A stretch of 35,841 nt of DNA from an uncultured Oscillospiraceae bacterium (GCA_947630645.1 CANRIF010000013.1:1-35841), one strand, 5' to 3'. Positions 13,464 through 22,265 are shown, numbered from the stretch's first letter. Notes: generated by a model from the letters alone, not told the origin. Numbers and translations: made by a program.

Positions 13464-13955
13464 CTAATTGACCTTAAATTCAAATGTGAGTTGATCTTCC
13501 TGCTTGTTTTCGTGCCCTAAATCTTGTTTGATGATAACGCCTCCCATGGCATGATAGAAAGCTTGCGCGGGATGATTATGCGCGTTACAGTTACAGTAAT
13601 ACCTGGATATCCCGCGTTCCATACAAAATTGCTTTACTATCATAAACGCCTGTCTGCCGATCCCCTGATGTTGATATTCTTTCAGCAGATACAAAGATGA
13701 AATATATACCGGGTCCGTTATCTTAAGGACGAAATAGCCGATGGGAGTATCCACAAAACGGATAAGATAGACACGCAGATCCGGGTCTTTGATCCTCGCC
13801 AGATCGCGCTGCATATGCCACTCCAAATCGAAACCGTCGATGGCTTCATCAGGATAAATTCCCCGATAAGTTGTACCCCATATGACATGGCGAAGATCGG
13901 AAATGGTTTGTGCTTCACATTTCTGTGCAAGCAAAAAACGAACTTCGTGATCCAT
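13464..13955 (-). CDS. GNAT-family N-acetyltransferase
   Basis: 163 residues. The acetyl-CoA-binding motif A is visible as ISSLYLLKEYQHQGIGRQA (Q/R-x-x-G-x-G/A type), with an N-terminal strand-helix and a C-terminal YCNCNAHNHPAQAFYHAMGG motif B. Such enzymes move an acetyl group from acetyl-CoA to an amine; the substrate cannot be named. GGGAGG lies 8 bases above the ATG. GC is clearly below the neighbours, like the scar beside it, so it may be acquired. A promoter lies upstream at 14009-14037. Confidence 0.87.
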   Translation of the reverse strand: MDHEVRFLLAQKCEAQTISDLRHVIWGTTYRGIYPDEAIDGFDLEWHMQRDLARIKDPDLRVYLIRFVDTPIGYFVLKITDPVYISSLYLLKEYQHQGIGRQAFMIVKQFCMERGISRYYCNCNAHNHPAQAFYHAMGGVIIKQDLGHENKQEDQLTFEFKVN

Positions 13956-14008
13956 TGATCATCCTCCCCGTCAACTCCCGATCTGCCGCGCGGGGCGCCT
14001 CTCCGCCC

Positions 14009-14037
14009 ATTATATCCCGGCACATATCAAAGCGCAA
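14009..14037 (-). promoter_or_regulatory. Promoter of the GNAT gene
   Basis: On the minus strand TTGCGC (14032-14037), 17 bp, TATAAT (14009-14014). Confidence 0.75.
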
Positions 14038-14060
14038 GGATGACCCTGCCGGTCCTGCTC

Positions 14061-14089
14061 TTGCCAAACGGCGGGATATGTGGTACACT
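14061..14089 (+). promoter_or_regulatory. Promoter of the PhnD-type ABC operon
   Basis: TTGCCA (14061-14066), 17 bp, TACACT (14084-14089). Start predicted near 14096, giving a 245-base leader before the first gene. Confidence 0.7.
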
Positions 14090-14095
14090 GATGGC

Positions 14096-14310
14096 GGTTT
14101 GCGGAAAGCAGCGGGAGGGGGAGCGCCCTGACGCTGCGCTCAATATCATATTGGATGACGAAAACCAGATTGCGAGGGAGCCCGTGTTCCGGGTTGAGAG
14201 GGTCCCATCAAGGACCGACCGCCCCACCGTCCGGCCTCTGCCGGACTGTCAGCAGCTGCTTAAGGGTCAGGCACGGCATACGCGGCTGCGTGTGCCGTTT
14301 CTTTGCCCTT
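14096..14310 (+). promoter_or_regulatory. Long structured leader of the ABC operon (riboswitch/attenuator candidate)
   Basis: The leader contains CAATAT-C-ATATTG (about 14141-14153), then a segment resembling the first arm of thi-box (TPP) aptamers: GGGAGCCCG, CGGGTTGAGAG (14176-14200), with a GGTCC/GGACC hairpin (14201-14216). It is followed by GTCCGGC-CTCT-GCCGGAC (14229-14246). The TPP second arm (CCTGATC...GCGNAGGGA) is absent where expected, so this is not a standard TPP riboswitch. A terminator-like hairpin ends the leader, about 20 bases above the ribosome site. Confidence 0.5.
14273..14304 (+). terminator. Attenuator-like hairpin in the ABC operon leader
   Basis: ACGGCATACGC pairs over 11 bp with GCGTGTGCCGT (loop GGCT), followed by TTTCTTT. 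Located between the leader structure and GGAGGT, so it can gate transcription of the operon. Confidence 0.7.
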
Positions 14311-14340
14311 GGGCGGACAAACAGATCTGGAGGTATCGAC

Positions 14341-15384
14341 ATGAAAAAACATCTGCTGACCGTTCTCACCGTCCTCGCCCTCTGCCTGGGCCTGTTCTCC
14401 GCGGGCGCCCTGGCCGACGAGAAGGACCCCGTACACATCGACAAGCTGACGATCGCTTTCTCCCCTTACGCGGACGCGGATCAGATCGTCACCGCCACCG
14501 AGCCGCTGGAGGCCCTGCTGCACGATAAGCTGCTGGAGGCGGGCTACGACGTGGCGGACATCGACATGTCCGTGGGCACCAGCTACACCGCCGTGGGCGA
14601 GGCCCTCTCCGCGGGCAGCGCGGACATCGGCTTCATCTCCGGGGGCAACTATGTGCTGTTCTCGGACGAGTGCGACGTGCTGCTCACCGCCCTGCGCTAC
14701 GGCATCAACAAGGACTCCACCGACCCCGCCGACTGGAACGACGGCACCATCGAGGAGAACACTGAGGACATGACCACCTACTACCGTTGCATCATCCTGG
14801 CCGGCCCCAGCGAGAAGGGCCGGGCCCTGGCGGAGAAGGTGGAAAAGGGCGAGGCGCTGACATGGGAGGACCTGGACGGCGCGGCCTGGTCCGTGCTGGA
14901 CCCCACCTCCGCCTCCGGGTACATCTACCCCTGCCTGTGGCTCCAGGAGAACTACGGCAAGTCCATCAGCGACCTTTCTAACGTGGTCCAGTCCGAGTCC
15001 CACACCACCTCCGTGGCCAGGCTCGCGGCGAAGCAAGTGGACGTGATGGTGTCCTACGGCCACATCCGCATCAAGAACGCCCCCATCTGGCAGGAGGAGT
15101 ACGGCGGGCCCGGCGACATGGCGGAGGACACCGCCGTCATCGGCGTGACCGAGGGCATCTATAACGACATGATCGCTTACAGCAAGGCCTCCGAGCTGAT
15201 GGCGGACGAGGACTTCCGCACCGCCCTGGGGCAGGCGTTCATCGACCTGGCCCAGACCGAGGAGGGCCAGGCCATCTTCGGCGTGTTCAGCCAGGTGGGC
15301 TACACCTGGGGCGACGACGCCGATTACGACGGCGAGCGGGCGGCCCAGGCGCTGCTGCGCCAGATGGAGGAAGAGCAGGACTGA
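14341..15384 (+). CDS. PhnD-type ABC transporter substrate-binding protein
   Basis: 347 residues. The ATG at 14341 has GGAGGT 7 bases upstream. Signal peptide: MKKH, a hydrophobic core of about 15 residues and an Ala-rich end before DEKDPV, so it is exported. No lipobox cysteine is obvious, unusual for a Gram-positive binding protein. The mature part follows the phosphate/phosphite/phosphonate-binding family: LTIAFSPYADADQI, then GTSYTAVGEALSAGSADIGF near residue 80 and DPTSASGYIYP near residue 185. Family ligands are phosphonates, phosphite and others; this subgroup may carry something else. First gene of a three-gene importer under the leader described above. Confidence 0.88.
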   Translation: MKKHLLTVLTVLALCLGLFSAGALADEKDPVHIDKLTIAFSPYADADQIVTATEPLEALLHDKLLEAGYDVADIDMSVGTSYTAVGEALSAGSADIGFISGGNYVLFSDECDVLLTALRYGINKDSTDPADWNDGTIEENTEDMTTYYRCIILAGPSEKGRALAEKVEKGEALTWEDLDGAAWSVLDPTSASGYIYPCLWLQENYGKSISDLSNVVQSESHTTSVARLAAKQVDVMVSYGHIRIKNAPIWQEEYGGPGDMAEDTAVIGVTEGIYNDMIAYSKASELMADEDFRTALGQAFIDLAQTEEGQAIFGVFSQVGYTWGDDADYDGERAAQALLRQMEEEQD

Positions 15385-15387
15385 CCC

Positions 15388-16143
15388 ATGTTCTTAGAGG
15401 TAGAGGGCGTCAGCAAAAGCTATGATAACGGCCGCGTCCGGGCGCTGGACGGGGCGGGCTTCGCCGTGGCCGAGGGGCAGTTCGTATCCGTGATCGGCCC
15501 CTCCGGCGCGGGCAAGACCACCCTGGTCCGCATCTTGAACGGCTCCGAGCAGTGCGACGCCGGGTCCGTGGTCCTGGCCGGCCAGCGGCTGGACCAGGCC
15601 CGGGGCCGGGCCAAGCGGTCGATGCAGAAGCGGCTCGGCACCATCTACCAGGACTTCGCGCTGGTGGAGAACGTGAGCGCGCTGGCCAACGTTCTGACCG
15701 CCGCCGTGCCGGACATGGGCTTTTTCCCGGCGGCGCTGGGCCTGTTCGGCCCGGACCGCCGGGATCGTGCCAGGCGGCTGCTGGACCGGGTGGGTCTGGC
15801 GGACAAGGCGGACACGCCGGTGCAGGACTTGTCCGGCGGACAAAAGCAGCGGGTGGCCATCGCCCGGGCGCTGATGCGCTCTCCCGCCCTGCTGCTGGCC
15901 GACGAGCCGGTGGCGTCCCTGGACCCGGTCACCGGCCGGCAGATATTGGAATTATTAAAGGACATCCAGCGGGCCGAGGGGCTCACCGTGGTGATGAACA
16001 GCCACAACCTGGACTTCGCGCGGGCGTTTTCCGACCGGCTTATCGGCCTGAACGCCGGGCGGGTGGTCTACGACGGGGCGGCGGACACGCCGGACGAGGC
16101 GCTCACCGCCGTGTACGCCGCCGCGCCGGAGGCGGCCCCGTGA
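15388..16143 (+). CDS. PhnC-type ABC transporter ATP-binding protein
   Basis: 251 residues. Walker A GPSGAGKTT (about residues 38-46), Q-loop in TIYQDFALVENVSAL, signature LSGGQKQR, Walker B LLLADEPVASLDP and the switch His in MNSHNLDFA. Cytosolic ATPase that powers the importer. It starts 3 bases after the binding-protein stop. The nearest GGAGG is about 18 bases upstream, so translation probably relies on coupling. Its TGA overlaps the GTG of the permease. Confidence 0.92.
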   Translation: MFLEVEGVSKSYDNGRVRALDGAGFAVAEGQFVSVIGPSGAGKTTLVRILNGSEQCDAGSVVLAGQRLDQARGRAKRSMQKRLGTIYQDFALVENVSALANVLTAAVPDMGFFPAALGLFGPDRRDRARRLLDRVGLADKADTPVQDLSGGQKQRVAIARALMRSPALLLADEPVASLDPVTGRQILELLKDIQRAEGLTVVMNSHNLDFARAFSDRLIGLNAGRVVYDGAADTPDEALTAVYAAAPEAAP

Positions 16144-17675
16144 CCCGGCGGCGCAGATGCCCCGGCTGGGTCTGGTTCCTGGCCGGCCTCGCGCTGACGG
16201 CGGCCGCCGCCTGGTTCACCGGCTGCGACGTGGGCCTGCTCTGGGCCAGGCGGGACCACCTGGCCGACATCCTGCGCCGGATGTTCCCGCCCGACTGGGG
16301 GTATTTCGCCCGGGTGTGGGCGCCGCTTTGGGCCACGGTGCAGATGTCCGTCACGGGCACGGCGCTGGGGTCCTTTCTCGCGCTGCTCACCGCGCCGCTG
16401 TGCGCGGCGGGCCTGGGGGCCGTGCCCGCCCCGGTGCGCCACATCCTGCGGGCGCTGGTGCAGGTGCTGCGCTCCTTCCCCGCCCTGATCCTGGCCTTGG
16501 CCGCCACGTTCCTGTTCGGCCTGGGCGCCTTCGCGGGGACCGCCGCCATCACGCTCTACACCTTCGCCATCATGACCCGCCTCACCTACGACGACATCGA
16601 CGCCGCCCCGGACGGCGCCTTCACGGCCCTCACCGCCATGGGCGCACCGCCCTGCCGGGCCTTTTTCGCCGCGGTCCTGCCCCGGATCGCCCCGTCGTAC
16701 CTGGCAAACGCCCTGTATATGCTGGAAACCAACGTGCGCCACAGCGCCATCCTGGGCTATGTGGGCGCGGGGGGCGTGGGGCTGCTTTTAAGCGAGAAGC
16801 TCTCCTGGCGGGAGTATGAGAAGGTGGGCGCCATATTGCTGGCGCTGTTTCTGGCGGTGTGCCTGGTGGAGAGCGCCAGCGCCTGCCTCACCGCCATCGT
16901 CACCGGCCGGCGCAAAGCAGGGCGGGGCCTCCGCCGGGCCATCATCGCGGCGTCGGCGCTGCTGTTTCTCGCCTGCACCGCCACCGTCGGCCCGCCGGAC
17001 TTCGCCCACGCCAGTCTGCGGGCCGTGGGCAATATGCTTCTGGGACTGGTGCGGCCGGACTGGGCGTTCTTCTTCCAGGGCGGCACCGGGGGGCTGGGCT
17101 GGCTGCTGCTGGAGACGGCGGCCATCGCCCTGGCCGGCACCGCCGTGGGCGCGGCGTTGAGCCTGCCCCTGGCGCTGCTTGGCTCCGGGCGGCTCATGCC
17201 CCGGGGCGCGGCGGCCCTCTTCCGGCTGATCCCCATGGCGGTGCGCTCCGTCCCCTTTCTTGTCTACGGCCTCGTCTTCATCCGGGCCACCGGGCCGGGG
17301 GCCTTCACCGGAGTGCTGACCATCGCGGTATGCTCCGTGGGGCTCGTCACCAAGCGGTTCACCGAGGCCATTGACGGCATGGATATGCGGGCCTGGGACG
17401 CGCTGGCGGCCATGGGGGTGCCGGCGTTGCTGCGGGTGCGGTACGCGCTGCTGCCCCAGCTGCTGCCCGCCTTCGGCTCGGCGGTGCTGTACCGGTTCGA
17501 CGTGAACCTGCGGGAGGCGTCCGTGCTGGGGATGGTGGGCGCGGGCGGCATCGGCGCGCCGCTGGTGTTCGCCATGAACCGCTTCCAGTGGCCCACCGCC
17601 GGCGCCATCGCCATCGGGCTGGTGCTGATGGTGTGGCTGGTGGACCTGCTGTCCGCCCGCCTGCAAAAACGGTGA
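16140..17675 (+). CDS. Fused double PhnE-type ABC permease
   Basis: 511 residues from the GTG at 16140 (GTGA overlap with the ATPase stop). The frame extends further upstream only as a shadow of the ATPase gene. Two homologous permease halves of about 250 residues lie in one chain, each with about six membrane helices and an EAA-type loop: YVGAGGVGLLLSEKLSWR in the first and MVGAGGIGAPLVFAMNRFQW in the second. Most PhnE systems use two separate chains. One polypeptide therefore forms the whole channel for the binding protein and ATPase encoded just upstream. Confidence 0.9.
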   Translation: MTRRRRCPGWVWFLAGLALTAAAAWFTGCDVGLLWARRDHLADILRRMFPPDWGYFARVWAPLWATVQMSVTGTALGSFLALLTAPLCAAGLGAVPAPVRHILRALVQVLRSFPALILALAATFLFGLGAFAGTAAITLYTFAIMTRLTYDDIDAAPDGAFTALTAMGAPPCRAFFAAVLPRIAPSYLANALYMLETNVRHSAILGYVGAGGVGLLLSEKLSWREYEKVGAILLALFLAVCLVESASACLTAIVTGRRKAGRGLRRAIIAASALLFLACTATVGPPDFAHASLRAVGNMLLGLVRPDWAFFFQGGTGGLGWLLLETAAIALAGTAVGAALSLPLALLGSGRLMPRGAAALFRLIPMAVRSVPFLVYGLVFIRATGPGAFTGVLTIAVCSVGLVTKRFTEAIDGMDMRAWDALAAMGVPALLRVRYALLPQLLPAFGSAVLYRFDVNLREASVLGMVGAGGIGAPLVFAMNRFQWPTAGAIAIGLVLMVWLVDLLSARLQKR

Positions 17676-17680
17676 TAAAA

Positions 17681-17712
17681 GGGTCTGCTGCAAAAGGACT
17701 TGCAGCAGACCC
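17681..17712. terminator. Hairpin after the permease gene
   Basis: GGGTCTGCTGCAA pairs perfectly with TTGCAGCAGACCC. The plus-strand tail is AAATTC, weak for a terminator. On the minus strand CCTTTTATC follows, so it may serve the gene at 17881-19617 better. Confidence 0.6.
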
Positions 17713-17741
17713 AAATTCATATATTGCCCACCCCGGAATCC

Positions 17742-17872
17742 GGCCCCCTCTGACGAGGGGGCTGTCAGCGCCTTTGGCGCTGACTGGGGGAGAGAAACTT
17801 ATAGGCTGGCGTATCTCTCCCTCCGTCTGCCGCGCAAGGCGCGGCATCCACCTCCCTCGTCAGAGGGAGGCT
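17742..17872. repeat. Intergenic MITE/REP-like palindromic element
   Basis: The ends are near inverted repeats (GGCCCCCTCTGACGAGGGGG on the left, CCTCCCTCGTCAGAGGGAGG on the right). Each half also holds its own small hairpin (CAGCGCC-TTT-GGCGCTG and GCCGCGC-AA-GGCGCGGC). No open reading frame. Same family as 13385-13455 and 23067-23316. Confidence 0.8.
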
Positions 17873-17880
17873 CCATATTG

Positions 17881-19617
17881 TTACAGGTCGAAGTCCCAGC
17901 TGTCGGCCACGTCCAGGGTCATCACGTTGCCGTTGCCGTGGCCCTCCACGATGTCCATGTGGAACATCTCGCCGAAGGCGTCCTGCTCCGCATTGAAATC
18001 GCTCTGGCTGACGGCCGCACCGTCCACGGTGTACTCGCCGCCGGACTGAAAATACGTCCCGTCCGCGGTCAGCGTCGTCTCGCCGGACCCCAGCGACGCC
18101 CCCTCCCAGGGGATGTAGCGCCAGGTCCTGTGGAAGCTGTCCCCGTCGGGGGAGTCGGTCATCACGATGAAGTAACACGTCCCGTCCCGCATGGTGAGGC
18201 CGATGGAGCCACCGTTTCCGCCCACCTCCAGGTACAGCGCGTCCGACGCCAGCAGCACCGGGCCGCCCTCCTGCAAGGCCCAGGCCGCGTAGCGCACCGT
18301 GGTGGCGCCAGTGGAGGCGTTTTTCGTCTCATAGACCTCCAAAAACTCCCACACGCCGTCGTTGTCCACGTCGGTGGCACTGGCCAGCGGCGGCATATAG
18401 CTGCTCTCGTAATAGCCCGCCACGGCCTTGGTCTCGGCGGCGATCTGGTCGATCTGCTCGTTGACGCTCCAGGTACGGGCCGTCACCACGGGGGCGTCGT
18501 CCTCCCCGGACAGGCCCGACCCGCCGATGATGACCGGCTTGCCGCCAACGGTGATGCCGCTGGCGACGCTGCTGCCGCTGGAGGGGGCCGGCTGGGTCTC
18601 CCCGCCCACCCGCAGGGAACACAGCAGGTCCACCACCGTGGTGTACACCGCGTCCTCATGCTCTGCGGTATAGGAGCAGTAGATCTCCCAGTAGTAGCCG
18701 TCGTGGAGGAAGATGAACTCGTCGGTGGTCAGATCGTCGCCGTTGCTGCTGTATGTGACCCCGCGGGCGGTCATGTCGTACCGGCCCAGGCGCATCTGCT
18801 CCACATCGGTGTAGTAGGCAGTGTCGTCCTTATACTTGAAGTAGTAGTTGCAGACGTTCTCTATCACTTCCCCTGTCTCATAGTCCTCGTCATAGGGGGT
18901 CTGGTGGACGGTGATGTTGGCCTGGATGAACACGTGGTCCACCGGGTAGATGATGATGCTGCCGTTTTCCTGCGGATTCACGGCGGAGACGAAGTCGTCC
19001 TGGAGGATGAAGTCGACGGGGCCGTCCTCGCCGTCGAAGGCGTAGTGGGTATAGCCCTCCGGCTGGCAGGGGCCGGTGATAGAAAAGCTGTCGATCATAT
19101 AAGACGCCTGTTCCATATAGGTATCCAGCTTGGACGAGGCCTTGTCGATATACGCGCTGACGCAGTAGCAGCCGAAGTCGCCCTGGCTGTCGAACAGGGC
19201 CATCGACCCGACGTGGCCGTCCGTCGTCTCGTAGTCATAGACGATGCACTGCATCCCGGCCAGTTCCCCCTCGTGCCGGCCGGTCAGGGTCAGATCGGTC
19301 CCCACCCAGTCGGACAGCACCTGGCTCTCATCGTCGATCTGGGCGGCGAAGTCCGCCGCGGAGTAGACGGCGCTGTTGGCCGTCATGGTCTGGAAGGCGT
19401 ACTCCACCGAGAAACGGAAATCGTCCCCGTCGGTAATGTACACACAGTTGACGTATGGCTCCGACACATCATACTCCGAGGGATAGTCCAGGGTGAACAT
19501 CACGTTCCGGTTCTCATAAGTCGAATACCCATCCCCGGACGCGTAGGCGGGCGCCCCCGCCAGCAGCACCGCCGCCGCCAGCAGCAGCACGGTCCACTTT
19601 TTCATGCGTTCGATCAT
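17881..19617 (-). CDS. Large secreted protein of unknown function
   Basis: 578 residues from the ATG at 19617 (AAAGGAGAGG 7 bases upstream); the frame to 19677 starts upstream of the promoter. A signal peptide of about 27 residues ends AYA before SGDG, so it is exported. No lipobox, cell-wall anchor or enzyme motif seen. The N-terminal third is beta-rich; a Ser-rich linker lies near residue 360; the C-terminal part contains ATDVDNDGVWEFLEVYE, which resembles the D-x-D-x-D-G calcium loops of FG-GAP/VCBS-type repeats. Acidic and Tyr-rich. Monocistronic with a strong promoter. Confidence 0.85.
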   Translation of the reverse strand: MIERMKKWTVLLLAAAVLLAGAPAYASGDGYSTYENRNVMFTLDYPSEYDVSEPYVNCVYITDGDDFRFSVEYAFQTMTANSAVYSAADFAAQIDDESQVLSDWVGTDLTLTGRHEGELAGMQCIVYDYETTDGHVGSMALFDSQGDFGCYCVSAYIDKASSKLDTYMEQASYMIDSFSITGPCQPEGYTHYAFDGEDGPVDFILQDDFVSAVNPQENGSIIIYPVDHVFIQANITVHQTPYDEDYETGEVIENVCNYYFKYKDDTAYYTDVEQMRLGRYDMTARGVTYSSNGDDLTTDEFIFLHDGYYWEIYCSYTAEHEDAVYTTVVDLLCSLRVGGETQPAPSSGSSVASGITVGGKPVIIGGSGLSGEDDAPVVTARTWSVNEQIDQIAAETKAVAGYYESSYMPPLASATDVDNDGVWEFLEVYETKNASTGATTVRYAAWALQEGGPVLLASDALYLEVGGNGGSIGLTMRDGTCYFIVMTDSPDGDSFHRTWRYIPWEGASLGSGETTLTADGTYFQSGGEYTVDGAAVSQSDFNAEQDAFGEMFHMDIVEGHGNGNVMTLDVADSWDFDL

Positions 19618-19648
19618 CGCGGCACCTCTCCTTTGATTTGATAAGACC

Positions 19649-19677
19649 AGTATACACCACCGGCCGGGCGCTGTCAA
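19649..19677 (-). promoter_or_regulatory. Promoter of the secreted-protein gene
   Basis: On the minus strand TTGACA (19672-19677), 17 bp, TATACT (19649-19654). Confidence 0.85.
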
Positions 19678-19733
19678 CCGTGGGCGGCATGACCGCCCCC
19701 AGGCGGCGCATATGTTCTGACGGGGGTGAGCGG

Positions 19734-20738
19734 ATGGAAAAGCTGGCGGCGGCCTCCGGCCTCATGGCCGGGCTGGCCCTGTTCTTTTATGGGATGCGCG
19801 CCATGAGCCAGGCGCTGGAGCGGGCCGGCGGGGAGCGGCTGCGCCGGGGCCTGGCCCGGGCCACGGGCCGGCCCCTGGCGGGGGTGCTGGCGGGTGCGGC
19901 GGCCACGGCGGTGCTGCAAAGTTCCTCCGCCGTCACGGTGATGGCGGTGGGGTTCGTGAACGCGGGGCTGATGGATCTGGGGCAGGCCATCGCCGTCGTC
20001 TTCGGGGCCAACGTGGGGACCACCGTGACGGGCCAGCTGCTGGCCTTCCGGCCGGAGGCCCTCACCGGGCCGCTGCTGCTGGCGGGTCTCGCGGCGGCCC
20101 AGCTGGCGGACCGGGCGCGGACAAGGGACGCGGGGGAGGCGGTCTTTGGCCTGGCGCTGCTCTTTCAGGGCATGGAGCTGATGGGCGCGGCCATGGTGCC
20201 GCTGGCGGCCAGCCCCTTCTGGCGCTGGCTCATGGGCCAAGCGGCGGGGGCGCCCTTGCTGGGGGCGGGGGTGGGGGCGCTGATGACCGCGGCCATGCAA
20301 AGTTCCTCGGCGGCGGTGGCCGTATTGCAGCGCCTGGCCGCCCAGCCAGGCCCCGGCGGCCTGGACCTGGCGGGAGCCGTCCCCATCCTGCTGGGCAGCA
20401 ACATCGGCACCACCGTCACCGCCCTCATCGCCGCCACTGGCGGCTCGGCGGACGCGAAGCGGGCCGCCCTGGCCCACGCGCTGTTCAACCTGACCGGGGC
20501 GCTCATTTTCCTGCCCCTGCTGCCGGCGTTCACCCATCTGGTGAAGCTTCTCTCCCCCGCCGGGCCGCGCGAAGCGGTCATCGCCCGGCAGCTGGCCAAC
20601 GCCCACACCCTCTTCAACCTGGGCTGCGCCCTGGCGTGGCTGCCCTTCACCCGGGGGATGGAGCGGCTGGTGACCGCCATGGTGCCGGACAAAAGACCGC
20701 CTCCCCCGGAGAAGGGGAGGCGGCGCGTCCGGCCTTAG
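19734..20738 (+). CDS. Na/Pi-cotransporter family protein
   Basis: 334 residues from the ATG at 19734, with GGGGGTGAG just upstream. Membrane protein with two inverted halves typical of the PNaS family: LQSSSAVTVMAVGFVNAG with FGANVGTTVT, then MQSSSAAVAVLQ with LGSNIGTTVTALIA. The QSSS and GTT motifs line the substrate and sodium sites. Family role is sodium-coupled phosphate transport. It lacks the C-terminal PhoU-like domain that many bacterial members carry, ending soon after the last helix with a short Pro/Lys/Arg tail. Converges with the adenylating-enzyme gene, with 4 bases of overlap. Confidence 0.88.
   Translation: MEKLAAASGLMAGLALFFYGMRAMSQALERAGGERLRRGLARATGRPLAGVLAGAAATAVLQSSSAVTVMAVGFVNAGLMDLGQAIAVVFGANVGTTVTGQLLAFRPEALTGPLLLAGLAAAQLADRARTRDAGEAVFGLALLFQGMELMGAAMVPLAASPFWRWLMGQAAGAPLLGAGVGALMTAAMQSSSAAVAVLQRLAAQPGPGGLDLAGAVPILLGSNIGTTVTALIAATGGSADAKRAALAHALFNLTGALIFLPLLPAFTHLVKLLSPAGPREAVIARQLANAHTLFNLGCALAWLPFTRGMERLVTAMVPDKRPPPPEKGRRRVRP
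20691..20723 (-). terminator. Terminator of the adenylating-enzyme operon, inside the neighbouring gene
   Basis: CCGCCTCCCC pairs with GGGGAGGCGG. On the minus strand the hairpin is followed by TCTTTTG. It lies within the last codons of the convergent Na/Pi gene. Confidence 0.7.
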
Positions 20739-22246
20739 CCGATGTGTTCTCTTTTCAGCGTCACCCGGTCGATCTTGTCGTTGATGGTCATGGGCAGCCG
20801 CTCCAGGTGTACATAGCGGTTCGGCATCATGTAGGCCGGCAGCTTCGCCGCCAGCGCCCCGGCCAGCGCCCGCGGGTCCGCCTGCCCCACATACACGCAC
20901 ACGATCTCGTCCTTGGCCTCATCGAAGAGGCAGCAGCCATTCCCCACGCCCTCCGCCGCCAGCAGGGCCGTCTCGATCTCGCCCAGTTCGATGCGGTAGC
21001 AGCCCTGGTGCTTTATCTGGAAGTCCTTCCGCCCCAGGAACATGATCTCGCCCCGGTCGTTATACCGGGCCAGGTCCCCGGTGCGGTACATCCGCTCGTG
21101 ATAAAGGCTGTTGCAGGGGTTCTGCACGAAGGTCTTTTCGGTCTGGGCGGGGTTATTGTAGTAGCCCAGGGACAGGCAGGTACCCAGCACGCACAGTTCC
21201 CCCGTCTCGCCGGGGCCAACGGGCCTGTTCTCGTCGTTGAGGATAAGGATGCGGGTATTGGCGCAGGCCCGGCCGATAGGCAGGGGATCGTCGTCGTCAA
21301 AGGCCCGGTCCACGATGTAATAGGCGCACACGTCGGTGATCTCCGTAGGGCCGTACATATTGCAGTATACCGCCCCCGGCACCGCCCGGCGCCAAATATT
21401 CAGCTGGCGGTTAGGCATGACCTCGCCGCAGAAGAACACCCGCTTCAGGCCGGTGGGCGGGTCTTTCTCCAGGATGCCGGAGTTGGCCATGGCAATCAGG
21501 GCAGAAGGCACGAAGAAGATGGTGTCGATGGCGTGGTCCCGCAAAAACTGCACCATGGTCTTGTGGAAGGAAAAGCACTTCTTCGGGATGATCCAGGTAG
21601 TACAGCCGTTGCGGAGGGTGGAGTAGATGTCCAGGGTGGAGTTGTCGAACACGAAGGGCGCCTGGTTGCCCAGCACGCAGTCCTCCGTGAGGCCCAGCGC
21701 CTGGTGGAGCCAGTCGGCCCAGTCCACCACGCTCCGGTGGCTGATGGTCACGCCCTTGGGCACCCCGGTGGAGCCGCTGGTGAACAGCACATATAATAGG
21801 TCCGTGTCCACATGGGCGGCCCGGATGGCGGCCAGGGCCGCCTCGTCCGGCTCGGTGCGGCAGGCGTCGGAGAAAAGCGCGCATCCCGCCTCGCCCGCCA
21901 CGGCCCGGGCGGCCTCGGCGTTCTTCTCGTCGCAGAACACGAAGGCCGGGCGGAGGGTGTCGAAAATGAGCCTGATCCGCTCGGCGGGCATCTTGGTGTC
22001 CAGCGGCACGTAAAAGCACCCGGCCCGCACCGCCGCGAAAAAGGCCGCCAGGCACGCCGGCGTCTTTTCCATGAACACCGCCACGGGCTGCCGGGCGGCG
22101 ATGCGTCCGGCGAGATACGTCCCCGCCCGGCGGGACTGGTCCCGCAGCTGGGCGAAGGTCAGCGTGGAATGTTCGTCCCCGAAGGCGGTCTTGTCCGGCA
22201 GCCGGGCCGCCGAGGCGTCCAGCCACTCCAATACGTTCGTGATCAT
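20735..22246 (-). CDS. Stand-alone adenylating enzyme (DltA / amino-acid adenylation domain type)
   Basis: 503 residues, the size of DltA, from the ATG at 22246 (AGGGGG upstream). It activates a carboxylic or amino acid as the acyl-AMP. Core motifs in order: LFTSGSTGVPKG (about residue 147-158), NMYGPTEITD, YRTGDLARY, GRKDFQIKHQGCYRIELGEIE-like hinge (split across about residues 400-420) and the catalytic lysine in NDKIDRVTLK. There is no condensation, carrier or thioesterase domain and no dltB/C/D gene in the window. The gene follows the cvpA-family gene by 19 bases. A carrier protein encoded elsewhere is likely; the substrate is unknown. Confidence 0.87.
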   Translation of the reverse strand: MITNVLEWLDASAARLPDKTAFGDEHSTLTFAQLRDQSRRAGTYLAGRIAARQPVAVFMEKTPACLAAFFAAVRAGCFYVPLDTKMPAERIRLIFDTLRPAFVFCDEKNAEAARAVAGEAGCALFSDACRTEPDEAALAAIRAAHVDTDLLYVLFTSGSTGVPKGVTISHRSVVDWADWLHQALGLTEDCVLGNQAPFVFDNSTLDIYSTLRNGCTTWIIPKKCFSFHKTMVQFLRDHAIDTIFFVPSALIAMANSGILEKDPPTGLKRVFFCGEVMPNRQLNIWRRAVPGAVYCNMYGPTEITDVCAYYIVDRAFDDDDPLPIGRACANTRILILNDENRPVGPGETGELCVLGTCLSLGYYNNPAQTEKTFVQNPCNSLYHERMYRTGDLARYNDRGEIMFLGRKDFQIKHQGCYRIELGEIETALLAAEGVGNGCCLFDEAKDEIVCVYVGQADPRALAGALAAKLPAYMMPNRYVHLERLPMTINDKIDRVTLKREHIG

Positions 22247-22265
22247 AGTTTTCCCCCTGCCCCTG

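Noticed and set aside
14096-14260. Calling the ABC leader a TPP riboswitch
   Set aside because: Only the first arm resembles the thi-box. The conserved second arm and its GCGNAGGGA block are not present, so the class is left open.
15552-16139. Long N-terminal extension of the permease
   Set aside because: It is the shadow of the ATPase gene. A GTG at 16140 in a GTGA overlap gives a normal permease start.
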